DNA of 64,000 nt from Amoebophrya sp. AT5.2 (taxonomy: Eukaryota > Sar > Dinophyceae > Syndiniales > Amoebophryaceae): positions 1 to 64,000 of the forward strand of contig RXOD01003798.1 of NCBI GenBank assembly GCA_005223375.1, in the 5' to 3' direction. Under the pieces are notes generated by a model, which did no database searches, had not been told where the DNA came from, and saw only the letters and a list, made by a program, of their open reading frames with translations. Positions within the stretch are counted from its first letter, which is position 1. Each line of letters starts with the position of its first letter. A program made the position numbers and the translations under genes. Positions 32,892 to 46,200 of the stretch are shown one piece after another.

Positions 32892-35565
32892 CTATGCTTT
32901 TGCGCCGCTTTTGCGCTTCCCCGCCAGCCCATTCCCTGCGCCCGCGCCGCGACTCGATCCGCCCGGGGCGCTGCCCGTGTTCGCGATAGCGATGCCACCA
33001 CGATCGGCATCATCTGTCACATCCCCGCCCAGCACGGCGACCGCGTTTTCTCGGGTCGGTACTGGGAGCTTGAAGAACGGATGCCCGAGCAGGTCCGCCG
33101 CCGTCCACCGTTTCTTCGGATCGCAGGAAAGACAGCAGCGCAGGGCCAAATCCTCGGCCGAATCCGAGAACGCCTCTATCGCTTCTTTCAGGGGATCGGG
33201 CTTGCATGCGGCGTGCGCCCCCGATGCCTGCGCAGAGCTCGATGAGACGGAGCAGCAGGCCTCCGATCCCGACAAAAGAAGAGACGACCCGAGCTCGACC
33301 TCAGGAGCCTCCCCCGGACTACTAGCGAGAAGAACATCTGCCCGCCCTTCTACATCTTCCATCTCCATCTGGTGCTCCCCCTCGGTCATGATGGGCGCCA
33401 TGTCCACGTCCTTCTCCTCTTTTGCTGCGTGCGGCTTTCCAGCTGATGTTGTTTCCTGCCTCGAAGCACCATGCCCGAAGTGCGTGGCCGCCGTCGTGCT
33501 TTCCGTCAACACGGTGCCCCCCCCGGCCAGGCCACCGGTGCCGCCAGCGCCAGGCGTGACACCCTCGGTTACACTGTTTGGGGTTTTACCAGTTTTGTCC
33601 CAAGCTGCGGCGGCCGCGCAGCTCAACGCGTTGGCGGCAAATTCAGCGTGGCACGGCGTCGTGGGTGTTTGCGCCACCGCTCCTGCCGTAGTTCCCGCGT
33701 CGTTGCCATGCGTCGTCAGGGTGCCGAGATGCTCCGTGATCGCGTCTCCGCTTCGAGCGGTCGCACCCTGCGGAAAGCCCGCGGCGAGCACGCCAGCCGT
33801 CGCGTTGTAGCTTGAGAATACGAACTCGTGCATTGACTCCGGCGGGTAGCCGACCCCGGAGACACTCGCTCCGCCTTCGAGAAGTCTGAACAGGGCGTCG
33901 CGGCCTCGCGACCGCGTTTCGTCCGAGGGGTCCTGCTCCTGCGGCACATGATCTGCCCGCCCGGGTGCGGCGTCGTGCCTATGCACCTCCTCAGGGCTGC
34001 TGCCCAATCCTTGGGAAGTTTTAGAAGCAAGGCCCGGGGAACCGAGTCGGCGCGAAGCGCCCCCAGCATTGCGGCAATTGTTGATCGCCGAATGCTGAAA
34101 CAACCGAAAGCACCGCCGCTCGGCCGCTTCAGCTTCGAAAATTTCTGGAGGGATCAGGGCAGACGAGTGCGCGGTGAAATGCGGGATGCTCTTGTTCTCG
34201 GAGTGCAACAGACGAAACCGGGCACCGGCTTCTGGTTCTACTTTCTCCGCCCCCCAGGAATCCTCACCGAGCAGGAATCTTGCGTGCGGACTGCCCGCCT
34301 CCAATGCTTCCGCCTTTACCTCGCCGGCTATCGGGCCTAGTTCCCGCTGAATCTCCGCCACCTGGTTCGAGCTCCACCACACCGAAACAGGCTGGGTGAG
34401 TTTCTTGTTGTAGTCGGTTTCGAAGTGCTCATCTTTCTGCTCGAAAAACTCGTCGGCGCGCCCAGTTTTCTGGAGCCAGTCCGGTGGCGCCGCCTTATTG
34501 GTATTGCTGCTGGCGATGTTGCTCACCGCGTTGAACAGCCGCACCCCGCACAAGAACTCGGTCAGAATCACGCCAGTGCTCCAGATGTCAATCGCTGTTG
34601 AGTGCACGGGCGCGCCGAGGTACATCTCGGGCGCGCGGTAGTAAGGCGTCTGGTAGGCGTTTTGAGGGCGCCCCGCGTGGCGTGGGAGTGCGGCGAAGCT
34701 CCGCCCGGCGACGGTGCCCCGGGCCTGGTCCTCCTTTTCGGCGAAATATTTCAGGGGCAGCGGATCCCGGCAAACGGTGTCGAGGTCGCCGACCATCAGC
34801 GTTGAATCTGCAAGCGCCTCGGCGACGCTCCGGGGCCCAGTCCGCTTCTTGAACTCCACGAACAAATTGGCCGGCTTCAGATCTGTGTGGATGTATCCAA
34901 CCTCGTGGAGAAGCTGGAGACCGTTGAGGAGGTGCGATGCCCATTGCCGTGCGATAGGGAAAGGCAGTCCCGCCCAGCTCTTCTCGCGGAGTTCGTTCTT
35001 TCCGACGAGGTCCTCGCGCGGTGCGAATTCCAATCGGCCGGAATTCAAAGCGCGCGCGCGCTGCCGCTGGAGGTCCGTGTCTCGCACAGGCGTGGCGCCT
35101 ACCTCCTTTTGGTACATCTTGATCGCACTATCTGCATCGCAGTCGCACTGAAGCGATACTGTGCACAGGTAACCCGAGTGGAAGAATATCAGATTCTCCA
35201 AGGGCAAGGCGAGGTGGCGACGTTGCCAGGCGTCGCCCACTGGTCGGCGGCTGCGTTCGAGGCTCTTGAGATCCGCTCTAACCTTTTCGAGAGCTTCCTT
35301 CTTGCTTTCGCTTCCGTCGGTGCGCTTTTCCGCCTTGAACGCAAAAAAAGCTGGGGGGCGCCCTTCGCGCTCGTAGCGCACCCGGTACACGCAGCCGTTG
35401 GAGCCGCGTCCCAACAGTGCAACGCCCGTCGCCGAGGCGACGACCGGTTGCAAGAGCTTGGTCGTGGTCGCGTTGCCCACCTGTGCCGGCGATTCTACGC
35501 GGGCGCCAGTCTTTGCATTGATGTCGCAAAACTCGGGCCACGCGTGGTCGACGGTGAAGACGAAC
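32892..35565 (-). CDS. CMGC-like protein kinase with large C-lobe insertion; 5' exon not located
   Basis: Phosphotransferase motifs, residues counted from 35565: glycine loop LGRGSNGCVYRV (about 50), an ATP-anchoring Lys in FAFK (about 78), catalytic loop YIHTDLKPANLF (about 215), metal loop GDLDTVC (about 265), activation/P+1 PYYRAPEMYLG (about 315), DIWSTGVIL, and subdomain XI CDPKKRWTAADLLGHPFF (about 840). YYRAPE and NQVAEIQRELGP (the CMGC insert) point to the CMGC group. The HTD catalytic loop and DLD instead of DFG recall SRPK-type kinases. Between subdomains X and XI lies a roughly 400-residue Ser/Ala/Gly-rich insertion. A stop directly precedes the frame, and the site GTGCAG|GTTCG at 35566 looks like an acceptor, so the gene needs an upstream exon carrying the ATG. 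I could not find one with matching phase. All catalytic residues are present, so it is probably active. Confidence 0.8.
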
Positions 35566-36369
35566 CTGCACAATCAATGTATCATGACGTCGTGGCACCG
35601 ATAGAGTAGCCGGGGTAGATTCGGAAAAGAAATCCGGCGGCCTTGGTACAAGTCGAGCACAGTTCGAACCGAAAGGAACGAAACCAAAAAGAGCCGAAGG
35701 AAGCGAAGCACGAGCGACCGCGAGCTGGAGACCAGCTACGTCAGCGACCCTGCTTCGCTTCAATACTCCTGCGCATTCCTTCGCTTTTGTTTTCGCCTGC
35801 GCCGAAGGGAAGGCGAGAGCGACAAGACCGGGGGTGGCGGGCCAACCGATGCAAAAACCGCGAAGAAAGAAGCGGAAAACTGCGAGTAGTGTGTCGATCT
35901 ATTTGGAGAGCTTTCAAATCAATCAAGAGAGAAAGAGGGGGAGACCGGAGACCCAACCACCTGTAGAAGCAAATTTCTTCGAATGGCTAGCCGGCAAAAG
36001 CCTAGCGCTGGCCCCTGTTCTTGTTGAGCTCTTGCACCGCCGGCCCCTCGGCGTCCTTTTTTCCTTGTCATGCTCGTCCCCGTTCTTGTTTTCAGCTAAG
36101 TAATGGGTCAGCCCCGTAACTCCGCCAATGATACAGCGTGAGCAGATGAATTTTCTTGAGCAGAAGGCCCAAGAGGCTCCCCCGCGTATTCGTCGCCCAC
36201 TGCGTTCGATTCTTGGGAATCGAAGTTAACCACCTAGCGCGCCCGCACTGCCTCTGCCGTCGCCAGCTCCAATCCCGACGAGCTTAAATCTATTAAAACC
36301 AAGAGAGAGAGAGAGACTCCACAAACTACGAGAACCGTAGAAGTTGAAGCGGCATTATTCTCAGCGTGA
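35566..36369. other. Spacer or unresolved 5' region of the kinase gene
   Basis: It should contain the first kinase exon, which was not identified. An (AG)n run lies near 36302-36315. Nothing else is supported. Confidence 0.45.
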
Positions 36370-37525
36370 CTACAACGCTCGGAGTTTATTAAAACCAAAG
36401 GCAGAAAAAGTATGGAAACATAAAGGCAAAGCGAAAAAGCAATACGGCACTTCCCCTCCCGTCTTTTTGTTCTCGACGACGTGTCTGATCCGGAAGCCGT
36501 GCGGCATGTTCCAGTGCTTCTGGCCGCTGCGTCGCTCCGTGGCCTCTTTCAACGCAACACGCATGAGCGACTCGCGTACCTGCGTGCGCAAAAAAATGGG
36601 AAGCATCCATCAATACGAAGCACGCTAGTGCTCGCAAATGCATTACTTGCTGATAATGACACGTGTTCACGGAAAATAGCCAGCGCAGCAGCTCACTCGC
36701 TGCAGCCCTATTCTTTGATTGCCAGCCAAGCCACCCCCCTCCGCACATCCATACGCAGCAAAAAACCGCCAACCACATCCGCGACGCGCGCAAGCATAGC
36801 CGCACGCAGCCAACGAATTAACTGCGCCGCCCCTGCCCCTCGGAGTCAGTGCGGCGCACATGACATCAATGCGCGCGCAACGAACTTCCGCACCCCGCGC
36901 CCGCGACACCGCTGAGGAAGCCGCCCCCCGCTTGCTAGCTACCGCAGTCGCCGCGTCGAGCCCCGCCATGCGGCGCTCGCGCCATCTGCTGCCACGATCA
37001 GCATCAGCCAGATACTCCCGCACCCCGACCCCGCAGGCAAGAAGGTTGCTGCAGCGCCCCAAAAACAATGGCAGTCGGCGCGACGTACTTACTCGACTAT
37101 GCATTGCGCTTCCGCGCGCAGAGCGGTCATTCTTTGACCTGCAATCAGAGACGGGAGACAGCTCCCGAAAAATCATACAACCAAGCTGCCACACCCAAAG
37201 GCTGGCGTGATCACGAGAAGCGGCGAATTGCATTTGCAGCCAATACCTGCTCTGGAATAACTTTTTCCACCTCCAGCACCTTCGGCCCCTGTGGTGCGGC
37301 ATTCGTTGCTGCCGGGATGGGTGTTTTTTTAGTTGTGCTCGACGTCGCGTTGGATACCCCAGCAGTTGTCGATGAAGGTTGTCCGGGTGGTTGCTCTCGT
37401 TTGACGCGTTTCGCACCGTGGTAGGCCGCCCCCCCTGCGGGTCCTTGTTGTCGCTTCATGTTCACCTTCTCGCCCCTCTCCTGCTCGTCCTTTCGCTTTT
37501 GTTTCTGCGGCATCGGCTTCGGCAT
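36370..37525 (-). CDS. Small basic protein of unknown function, two predicted exons, about 162 aa
   Basis: Exon 37525-37247 begins at an ATG and encodes a Lys/Pro/Gln-rich, nucleic-acid-binding-like N-terminus (MPKPMPQKQKRKDEQ). It ends in KVLEVEKVIPEQ at an AGCAG|GTATTG donor. The candidate second exon 36579-36370 starts after CGCAG|GTACGC in the same phase and gives VRESLMRVALKEATERRSGQ, then an aromatic/basic stretch. The implied 667-nt intron is by far the longest in the window, and the last 25 residues (CFFALPLCFHTF...) look non-coding, so the 3' end may be wrong. The GCAGGTA repeat at both borders fits the other introns. No family recognised. The first exon is more secure than the second. 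Confidence 0.35.
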
Positions 37526-38729
37526 GCTTTTGCTTTCCAACTCTGTTTACTGATTCAGCGCCGACTCTTTCGCACCTTGCTCGCTATCTACGTCTTGACT
37601 CCTAAAAAAGCAGAAGCAAGCGGAAAGGCGCTTGCTGCTCGTGCCTGTAGCTTTACAACAAACTACGCCAAATGCATGGCGGGCAGTGCGCAGAGGTTTT
37701 GGCGCCTCTGCGGCACTTCCAGACCTGCAAGAGCGTGGCCCGCAGCCGTATTCATCGGGATACCTCAGGGTCCTGGTTTTCTAAGATGAGTGTCGCGCCG
37801 CGGGCGCGCCGGCGTCGTGCTTCGGTTTTAGTGCGTCAAAGTAGTACGGGGCTCGTCAATTCCTTCGCCGGGATGGTCGTGCCAAAGACGGAAAATTTAA
37901 AATGAAATTTTACGAACGCGATGAAGATCGAAACTAAAGAGATAGCGCGCGCGGTGGGCGCGTACAGCTGGAGTGCGACTCCAAATCAATATCAAATTCA
38001 ATAAAGTGCATCGAACTACTATTTGAGACCATACGCGCCCGTACGACGTGGTGCCCGAGAGTGACCGAACAAGTCAGGAAAAAAAAACCGAAATGCCCCG
38101 TCAGGCGGTGATGTCCCAGGACCGATCGACCCAGATCTCTTATTATTTTTTCCTTTGTGGGAGCGGGCGGAAAAAGATGTCCTTCGGCTAGCGAACACAA
38201 GGATACCGGTACCCTGCCAATCACTTCAGCGACGGCAACGGGCGTTTATCATGATACAACAGCTGCTCTACTTTATCGCGTCACCGTCTTCATCAGTCAA
38301 TGAGAACGATACACATGTCGTGCTTTTGCGGCGGTAAATCTTTCGTGAACGAATCATTCCCATCTCTGTGACACTGGGACTGTTCCATTAGATTTACGAT
38401 TTACTTAAATTACGGAAACTTTCACGATACGGCATCACCACGGGAAGGAAGTCAATTACTATTACGGGGGCGCCCTCGTATTGCGAATTGCACGCGAAGT
38501 AGAAGTGCTGCGTACCGCTAACTTACTTGAAGGAAAAACGGAAAGTCAAAGCAGGAGCCCGCATTGAGCGCCAAACTCTGGAAAAAGTAGTGCGACCGTG
38601 ATGAAGTCACTGGTGTGCCTACAGGATCGCAATCACGGCACAGACACAGACACACACGCCACTCCTGGGACAGTGCCTTACAAGTACGAATCCTGTTCGA
38701 ACTACAGCCTCTCTTCCCGAATGCGCTTC
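37526..38729. other. Spacer of 1.2 kb
   Basis: No gene seen. The 3' flank of the coiled-coil gene includes a CA/ACACAC-rich patch near 38639-38660. Confidence 0.6.
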
Positions 38730-41700
38730 TCAGAACGGGTGGGGGTGGCGAATCTTCGCTAGTTCCGTAGGGTCGATGGTGATCAGCTCTCGCGTATGCG
38801 TGCGTGTCTGCATGCGCAGCTGCTGCTCTGAGACCGCGTTTACGGCGTCGACCCCTAGCTCCCTGTGCTCCCCCGCCCCCGCACGGGTTGCGTTACTGTT
38901 CATAAGCACCTCCGACTTTCGGCTGGATAGTGACTGGAATTTTGCGTGGCCGACTCCACCCTCGAGACCGACAGGAGCCACCGGGCGGTCCTGCAACGAC
39001 AGCGCCTGGCAGCCAGCCCCATGATGATCCACCAGCAGCGTCGGGAGAACGCGCTCTTCCTTCTTTCCCGAAAAATCCGAAGTCTGCAGCTTGAAATTCG
39101 AAGCGGTACTAGGCACCAGCGGGCGCAAAAACGGTTGCACGCTCCGCCCCTGCGCCGCGGCCGCCGACGAGGAAGATGAGGACTCCTCTGGGTTGCAGAC
39201 AATGCTTTCTTTTTTCGTCACGCTGGAGCACCACTCCTCTCCCGCCACGCGGAACTCGACGCCAGAGGGCTGCTGTTCTGGGAAGTTGTCGTTCCCTTCC
39301 GCGGCGGCTGAAGACGCGCTGACGTGGCCGCGAACGACATGCGCATCGGAGGTCGCCACGTGCGGACGCGCTTGCGCCGCCGGCGGGAAATTATATGGCT
39401 CGGGCTGGTGCAGCGGCAGATCCTGGTGCTCGTGCCGATCGCGAGGGAAATAGAACTCGTTCTCATCCACTGGCAGCTCTAAGGTATCAGTCTGCACGAG
39501 CTGCTTGTGCTTGGGAGAGCCACCTTTGCTTCCTCGTGCTCCACCGGGTCCGGTCGCGACCGCAGACAGTGGCGCGCCGTGAACGTGATCTTGATCATCA
39601 TCACGACTCGGCCCGGCGTTTAGTAGTCGCCTGCCGTCGAAACTGAAGCTGCTTCCGTTCGAATGTTGCTGCTGCTGGTGCGAGGGTTCCTGTTGCTGCA
39701 TCTGGAGAGCGGCGGACATCATCGGCGAATGCTGCAGCTCGGCGTAGAAATCGCCATCAGGACGATGCGGCACCAAATCCGCAAGTCCTCCCACAGCATG
39801 GCTGCTGCCGCGCGAAGCCAAACGACTCGATGTAACAGATGCGTCGTTCGGCACGTTCATCGGAGGCTTGCCACAACTGCTGCCAGGGTTAAGCATGCTG
39901 CCCGGGTGGACGAGGGGCGGCACTTCTTCGGGCCCGCTGAACCTCCCGTAATCGCAACGGCCCGGCGTCGCAAGCGAAGCCCGCGTAAATGCTCGGGGAG
40001 CCCCTTCTTCGAATTGTCCTTCGACGGCCTGCGCTGTTCTCCTGCTCGCGGCAACTTCCGGTGGCGGCACCATAACACCTGCGCACTGTGACGAACTATG
40101 GGCCGTGTTGGACACGCTGCGGAAACGGGTGCCGGGGCGCGACTGTGGATGCTGGGGCGAGGCTGTGGGTTGCCGCGTTCCTGTCAGATAGCGCGCATGC
40201 GCCCTATCTGACGCGGCCGTCGCTGTGTCGTGGCCAGCCATTCTCGGCGTAGTGAATCCTCCGCCGCTTCTCGCCGCCGAATGCTGCTGGAACCTGCGAT
40301 CCGAAAAGCCCAGATCCCCTGGTACCTCTACGCCAGCACCAGCGACACCGACCGGACTCAGTGGACTGCCAACCGCTCCCGCCCCCCGCATCGGCTTGTT
40401 TACTCGAACGTTCATCACGCCAACCAAGCTCGCTGTATCCACCTTCCGCGCGACCACGTCGAGAATGTGCTTCGCATGCGGGTGCCGCAGTTTCCACAGT
40501 TTGTCCATCCGCGGCAGCAGCGTAGAAGTGTACTGTACCAACTCAGGTAGCGACAACGCCGTCAGCAGTCCCTCCTGCGCTTGCAGGAGTCCACCTGGGG
40601 TCGAGGGATTATATGCGGGAGCGGCGGCGGCGCTGGTCTCGAGAACCTCTTCCCCCCGGCTGTCGCATGCCGGGATAAGTCCCGTCAGCTGCGACATACG
40701 CAGGTTCAACCGCACCAAATGCTCGAACCCGTTTCGCAACTCGCTCATCACCTCCTGCTCCACCACGTCGGAGGTCGTGGAGAACTCCTCGGAAGCAGCC
40801 TGCCTTGCGTTCTTTTTGGGATGCGCTTGTTGGCGATGCGACCAAACACCGTGTGCTTCCGCTCTGTTTGGTGTCGGCCCGGGGGTGGTGCCACCTCCGA
40901 GCGCACCTACTCCGCACTGGTCTGCTGCGGTGAATGATGCGTTCGCCTCCGCGCCGAACGGAGTCGTAGCTTCATCCGCGGAGGGCAGCATACTTTTTTG
41001 CTGCGCCACGAGAACGGCGTTGATATCGTCGCAGATCCTCTGTAGGTTCTGCTCGAACAGAGTATGCTTTTGCGCAAACTCGCTCCGCAAACTTTCGGAG
41101 AACGCGCGTTGCGACCGCTCCGCAGACTCGACGGCGAGGTGGCGGACGTCCTGGTCATTTAATCAGAGGATTTAGGATTTTTCTCTCGTATTTTCCCTTG
41201 TGATTTTCATTGCAGAGGTCACCGCTTGTTTCCCTACCCTGGAATTGCGGACTCACTACACTGTTGTAGTTGCGGCACAACGGCTGAGATAGTCCGCGAG
41301 GGCCTCTGCGCCAGGAAGGAGGAAGAGCAAAACAAAAAAAAAACAACCTGGTTGGTGGTGGACGCGGACAAAATACTAAGAAAAAGTAACTTGGACTGTA
41401 GAGATGATTGGAAACGGTTAGATGCCAATTCTAAAGACCTGCTTCTCCATTCGGTCGACCTTCTCGAGCAGTTCTCCGTTTTTCTCCGAGACGGTCTTCT
41501 TCCAGTGGTCGAGATCGTTGACCAGGCCGGAGAGCCGTAGATCACAGCCGCTGCACCGACGCTGCAGCTCGTTCATTTGCTCCTGCGACAGGTCGGACAC
41601 AGCATTCAGCTCCTCCTGGAAGCGGTCCTGTGTTGCAGCCACCGACTCATTCAGAGTGTAGAAGCCAGCGACCTGGTCTTGTTCTGCCTTGTTTTTTTTA

Positions 41701-42457
41701 ACGAACATCTACTATTGATACTTTCTCATTTACCTGCTGGCTCTTGATGTGTTGTTCCAGGGATGCATCTGTGGCCTGTATTCGCGCCAGCGCGTCCTGT
41801 TTGAACTGCGCAATCTCGTTGTAGATCTCGTTGATTGAGATCTCGGCGCGCGTGAGCCGCTCTAGTTCGTTCTCGACGCGCCCGATCTTATCGGCGAGGA
41901 CGTTGAGGTGGTTGTGGCTCTCCATGATCTCCTCGTTGCTGCAAGCTGGCGCTGCCGAGGAGGAGGATCCCACAAGTGGAGCGGGTCTCGCAATGGCTGT
42001 ACCTGCCGCAGAAGCAACAGCAAGTGCTCATTCATTGATTCTCATAGTTTCCAGACTACTTCGAGTTCGATTCATTCATACTACCCGATCTTGTGGTCGT
42101 CGCGACTTCAGCTCGTTGTCCGCCACCTCCCTCAATGGCCATGGAATTACCGCTTTTATCAAGTTCAAGTAGAAGAAGGAGAAAAACAAAGAGTAAGATT
42201 GTACTAAACTTACCCGCAAGCGTTCTGACCTCCGCTCGCGTGACCGTCAAGTCTTTGTTGATTGCGTCTAAGGCTAGCGTGACCTCGTGGAAATCCTTCT
42301 CCTGGCCAAGCAGCACGGATTTTATCTCCGATTCCCACGCCTTCTCAGACACCACGCATTGCTCGAGCAGCGCGCTCGTTTCCGGGTCATCACGACACCC
42401 GGTGCTCTGCTCGCAGACACGCTTCAACAGCCTCAGGAGCTTGCGGTTAAAGTCCAT
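38730..42457 (-). CDS. Coiled-coil protein with long disordered C-terminal half, four exons, about 1,055 aa
   Basis: Exons predicted: 42457-42214, 42002-41734, 41672-41439, 41150-38730, all phases consistent. Introns are 211, 61 and 288 nt. The first has the window's only consensus-like donor (GTAAGT). The second has CAG|GTAAAT...CCAG|GTCGCT, the third CAG|GTCTTT...CCAG|GACGTC. The start is ATG 42457 in a good context (AAAATGG). Residues 1 to about 300 are nearly continuous amphipathic heptads (LADKIGRVENELERL; NDLDHWKKTVSEKNGELLEK), which makes the exon chain convincing. After a shorter helical zone (LPELVQYTSTLLPRMDKLW), the rest is Pro/Ser/Gly/His-rich with poly-Gln patches. No enzymatic domain. 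Such proteins are commonly cytoskeletal or ciliary/centrosomal, but nothing here proves that. Confidence 0.7.
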
Positions 42458-43252
42458 TTTCGCCGCTCTGGTGTTGATCGCCAACAATTGGATGACCCCC
42501 CCACCCTGCAGTGATCCTATCTTCCCACTTTACCCGCTTGTTATGGCTGATCTCGGGTCGTATTCTATTCGTTCTCGTGGCTCGTGCACGTGCTCCTGCT
42601 CGTCGTGGCGCCTCCTACTATTGATTTCACTGCTGTCTCTGGAGAGTAATTGGTGAAGCCATAGCCGAAGCCGAACGCTAGGACCGCGAAAGTGATAGAT
42701 AGGGAGCCGAGCTGCAGTTCAACTGTGCTTGTCTGAGCCCGTCGTTTATCCACCGCAGAAAAAAGCAAAGTAAGGTGGACCAAAAACAAAACAGAAAGTA
42801 GAGCAGCACGGGTATTTATTCGTAATAAATCTTATCCATGACCAAAAACCCCGTGAAAAAACCAAGCGAACCACCAACTCACCGCACGAGGGCTTTGGAG
42901 AAGACTGACATGAATTGCAATGAAACTGACCGAGCACAAAGAACGGGGTCAAAGAAGCACGCGCGCAGTGTTTACACAGATCAGAATGGGCAAGCACGAA
43001 GCAAGAACGAATCCGAAGAAAGCTCCTGCTTGTTCTTGGACACGAAAATAGGAACGAACAGATGCCAAAGCACGCAGTACGCTATGGTAAACAGCCTCAG
43101 CTACAAAATTTGGGCTTTCCCCGTTGTTTTCTTTCGCATATCTGTGTTGAAGTGGATGAGTGTACTACCTTTCGTGCTCATTCGCTGGAGACCTCTTCTT
43201 GCGGTCACAAGGAAGTCACATCGATCAGAATGGACTACAGATGATCCACGCG
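42458..43252. other. Spacer
   Basis: No gene supported. A short minus-strand frame at 42565-42789 contains one hydrophobic stretch but no start context or neighbours that would support it. Confidence 0.55.
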
Positions 43253-46200
43253 TCAATTATTCGCACCGATTGTCGCCACAGACGGCTGCAGTGAGCCGCT
43301 CGGAAAAGCTTTCGCATATGCATCGCACGCTTGCTTGAGCGTCGTTACTCGACCCTCTTCTATCGCTTTTGCGAGGTCCGCCTGCGTCGGATATTTCTTG
43401 CGTAGCTCCTCTACCCTGGCAGCCCTCCAGTCTTTCCAGGTGCCAGTCAACAAAGTCCCCGTCTGGGACGACGTCGAGGAAGACGACGCCGCATTGTTCG
43501 CAGCCGGTACTGCAGCTATCCCGTTCGGTATTATCCCCATCTCCGCCAACGTTTCCCCCAGCTTGTCAAATGTTTTTTTCCGCTCCGCATCGAACTCTTC
43601 CCGCGTCATGTCAACCATCTTCAGCAACCTCGGGTTGTTCGCGTACTTCTTCCTCAGTTCCGCCTTCCTTTTCTCGTCTCTTTCCCGCTCCTCTCTCTCG
43701 CGCTGCTCCTTTTCTTTCTGCTGGGCTGCGAGTTGCGCTGCGGTGGGTCCCGCAGCCGCTTTCGGGGGTGGTACCGATGTTGCAGGCGGTAGCGCTGCGC
43801 CCGTTCTCTTGCCTGCGGGCGCTACCGCGGTGCCTGGCTGGGATCGTGCTGCGCCTTTTGTACTTCCTGGAACTACAGGTGGCTTTATCGCGGTAGGTGG
43901 AACTACGCCCTTCCCAGCTGCGGCACTCTTGGTCTCTCCGTCCACCCTATCTCCGGCCACTGGCTTCCCCGCAAGGTTAGATCCACCCTTCGTACTCGCG
44001 GACGCATTTTTCGAGCCCGTTGCAGCCGCGCCAGGTGGTGGTGCCGCGGAAGCCACTTGGGCGGGGGCGCCGGCCTTTCCGTCTGCGGGAGCTGCGGTGG
44101 TCGCACTTACGGTTACGGCGGCTGTCGCTGGAGCGGCACCTGCTTTTTTCTGGCCTTTAACCGCCACAGGAGCAGCTCCAGCTGCCGGCGCTGTCGACGA
44201 TGAAGCGGGTGCCTGCTTTCCCGTCACGCTCGCGGCAACGGTTCCTTTTGCGACTGGACCTGCAGGGGATGACGCCGGATCACCCTTCGCGGAGAAGAAC
44301 TCCTTTCCGGGTTTCTCAGGCGACTTTCCGGCTTTCATCTTCCCAGACTTCGTCCCTTTTGCGTCGATAGCCTCTGCGCTTGCCGGCCGTGGCGTCGCGG
44401 AGCCGGGAGCTGCGACCACTCCTGGCCGCCCCGCCGCTGCGCCTTTTGCTGCGCCTGCGCTCGTCGCGGCGGACGCGCTTGGCGGCGCTTCCTGGCCTAG
44501 TACTGGTTTCTGTTGTGCCGAGGGAGGTAGACCGGCAGCTCTCGGTGTCAACACGGCGCAAACAGAAGAGGCTGCTACTACTGCTGCTGAAGTCGGTGGC
44601 GCGTCTCCTGTAATCGCGTTCGATGTTGATGATGAAGATGCGGCGGCTGCGCCCTGCTCAGGAGCGGGATCTGCCTTCTTGGTCTCGCTTTGCAGTGCTC
44701 GCGCAGAGGGCGGGCGCGAACTACTTGCAGCCGCGTTTTCGTCCACGACCACGGCCATTGGGTCGTTCTCTTCGTCGTCCCCCGAACCGGCAGCCGCGTC
44801 ACTATCCGCCAAGAGCGGCCCGTCTGGCAGTGGCTTCGTGCCGTGCAGCTTCGGGAGCAAAACGTCCTTTTGTTCCATCGCGGGAGCTTTACCCTCCCCG
44901 AGCGGCAGCGACGCGTCGCGAGGCGTGATCAATCGACTGCGGCTTCGCGACCTACTCCTTCGACTCGACGGCGCAGCAGAGTCCCGCTTTTCCCGAGCAC
45001 TTTGCCCCCCTGGCTGCTCGTCGACGCCACGATGGATGGAATAAGTTGCATCTACTTCTCCTTCCCCGTCAACGGCCTTGTCGCCCCCGGGAGCCGCGGC
45101 GGCGTACGAGGGCGAAACTTTGCCCGGTGAAGACAGATTGCCAGGCGTCCCTTGTTCGCTGTGGATAAGCAGGCTTTCGTCCACAATGAGACTGGCAGTG
45201 CTGTTGTTATCCGCCGCCGCCGCTTGTTCAGCAAGTTTCATATTGCCCCCCCTCCCGGGCGACAGAGCGGGAACAATGTTGATATCCGTTGTCGACGTCC
45301 CTGGAGCTCCTCCAGCACTGGCACTGCTGCGGTCCGCTGCAGCTTCATCCGCCGCCACGACGTTGATCATCGCGATACTCAATGGAGGCACAGTCACGAG
45401 CGGTGGCGTTTTTGACTTGGCCGCCACGATGTGGAGCTCCGTCTCCTCGGCATTCGTCATCGGCGAAACATCTTCCCCCGGCACCGACGGGTTCCCTTCC
45501 CCAGTTGTGCTGGGGGCGGCCGGCACGACGTCCGGCACCGAAACGCCCGAGGGAACGACCGACGGCATTGTGCTCGCCGCCGACTTTGCTGCGACGATCT
45601 CCACCGTGGTCGCCGCGGTCGAAACAGGAGGAGCGGCTCCAGCTGCAGCGGATGAAGCCGGAATTAAAGGCATTGAATTCGAAGCGTCAGCGGCTACGAC
45701 AGCTGGTGCTGCTGGTTCCTCGATTTTCATAAACACATCTGGAACGTCCAGCGGGGCCGGCCGTTCTTCGGGGTCCTCACCATCCAGCGAAGGAATTGAA
45801 TCCGACCGTTTACTGCGCTTCGCCGGCGGCGGGGACACAGAGCCTTCCTCCGATGCCGCGCGGCCGCTTCTGGAGGCTTGATTACCAGTTGATGTGCCGC
45901 CCAGGACTTGTTTCCGCTTTTCCTTCGCCGCGCGGAGTCTGTTCCGTAGCATGTCCATCCTGGCTTGTTCCATATTGGCTTTTTTCTCCTTACTCCCTTC
46001 GTCGCTGATCTCGACGTTAGTGCGATCCGCATTTGTCTTCGCGGTGGAGGACGCGGCCGCACCAGGCTGTTCGACAGTCAATTTCATTTGATCGTAGATG
46101 TTCAGATGCACTCGTCGAATTCATGTTCATCGTCCACATTGCATCACTCAGCACTAGCACACCAAGCACAACACAAGCACTACACTCAGGCGCTGTTGCT

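Noticed and set aside
36667..37416. 249-codon minus-strand frame
   Set aside because: It lies in another frame over the small basic protein and its intron, with no features of a protein family.
38640..38720. Possible tRNA T-loop (GTTCGAACTAC)
   Set aside because: No acceptor, D-arm or anticodon stem can be folded around it.
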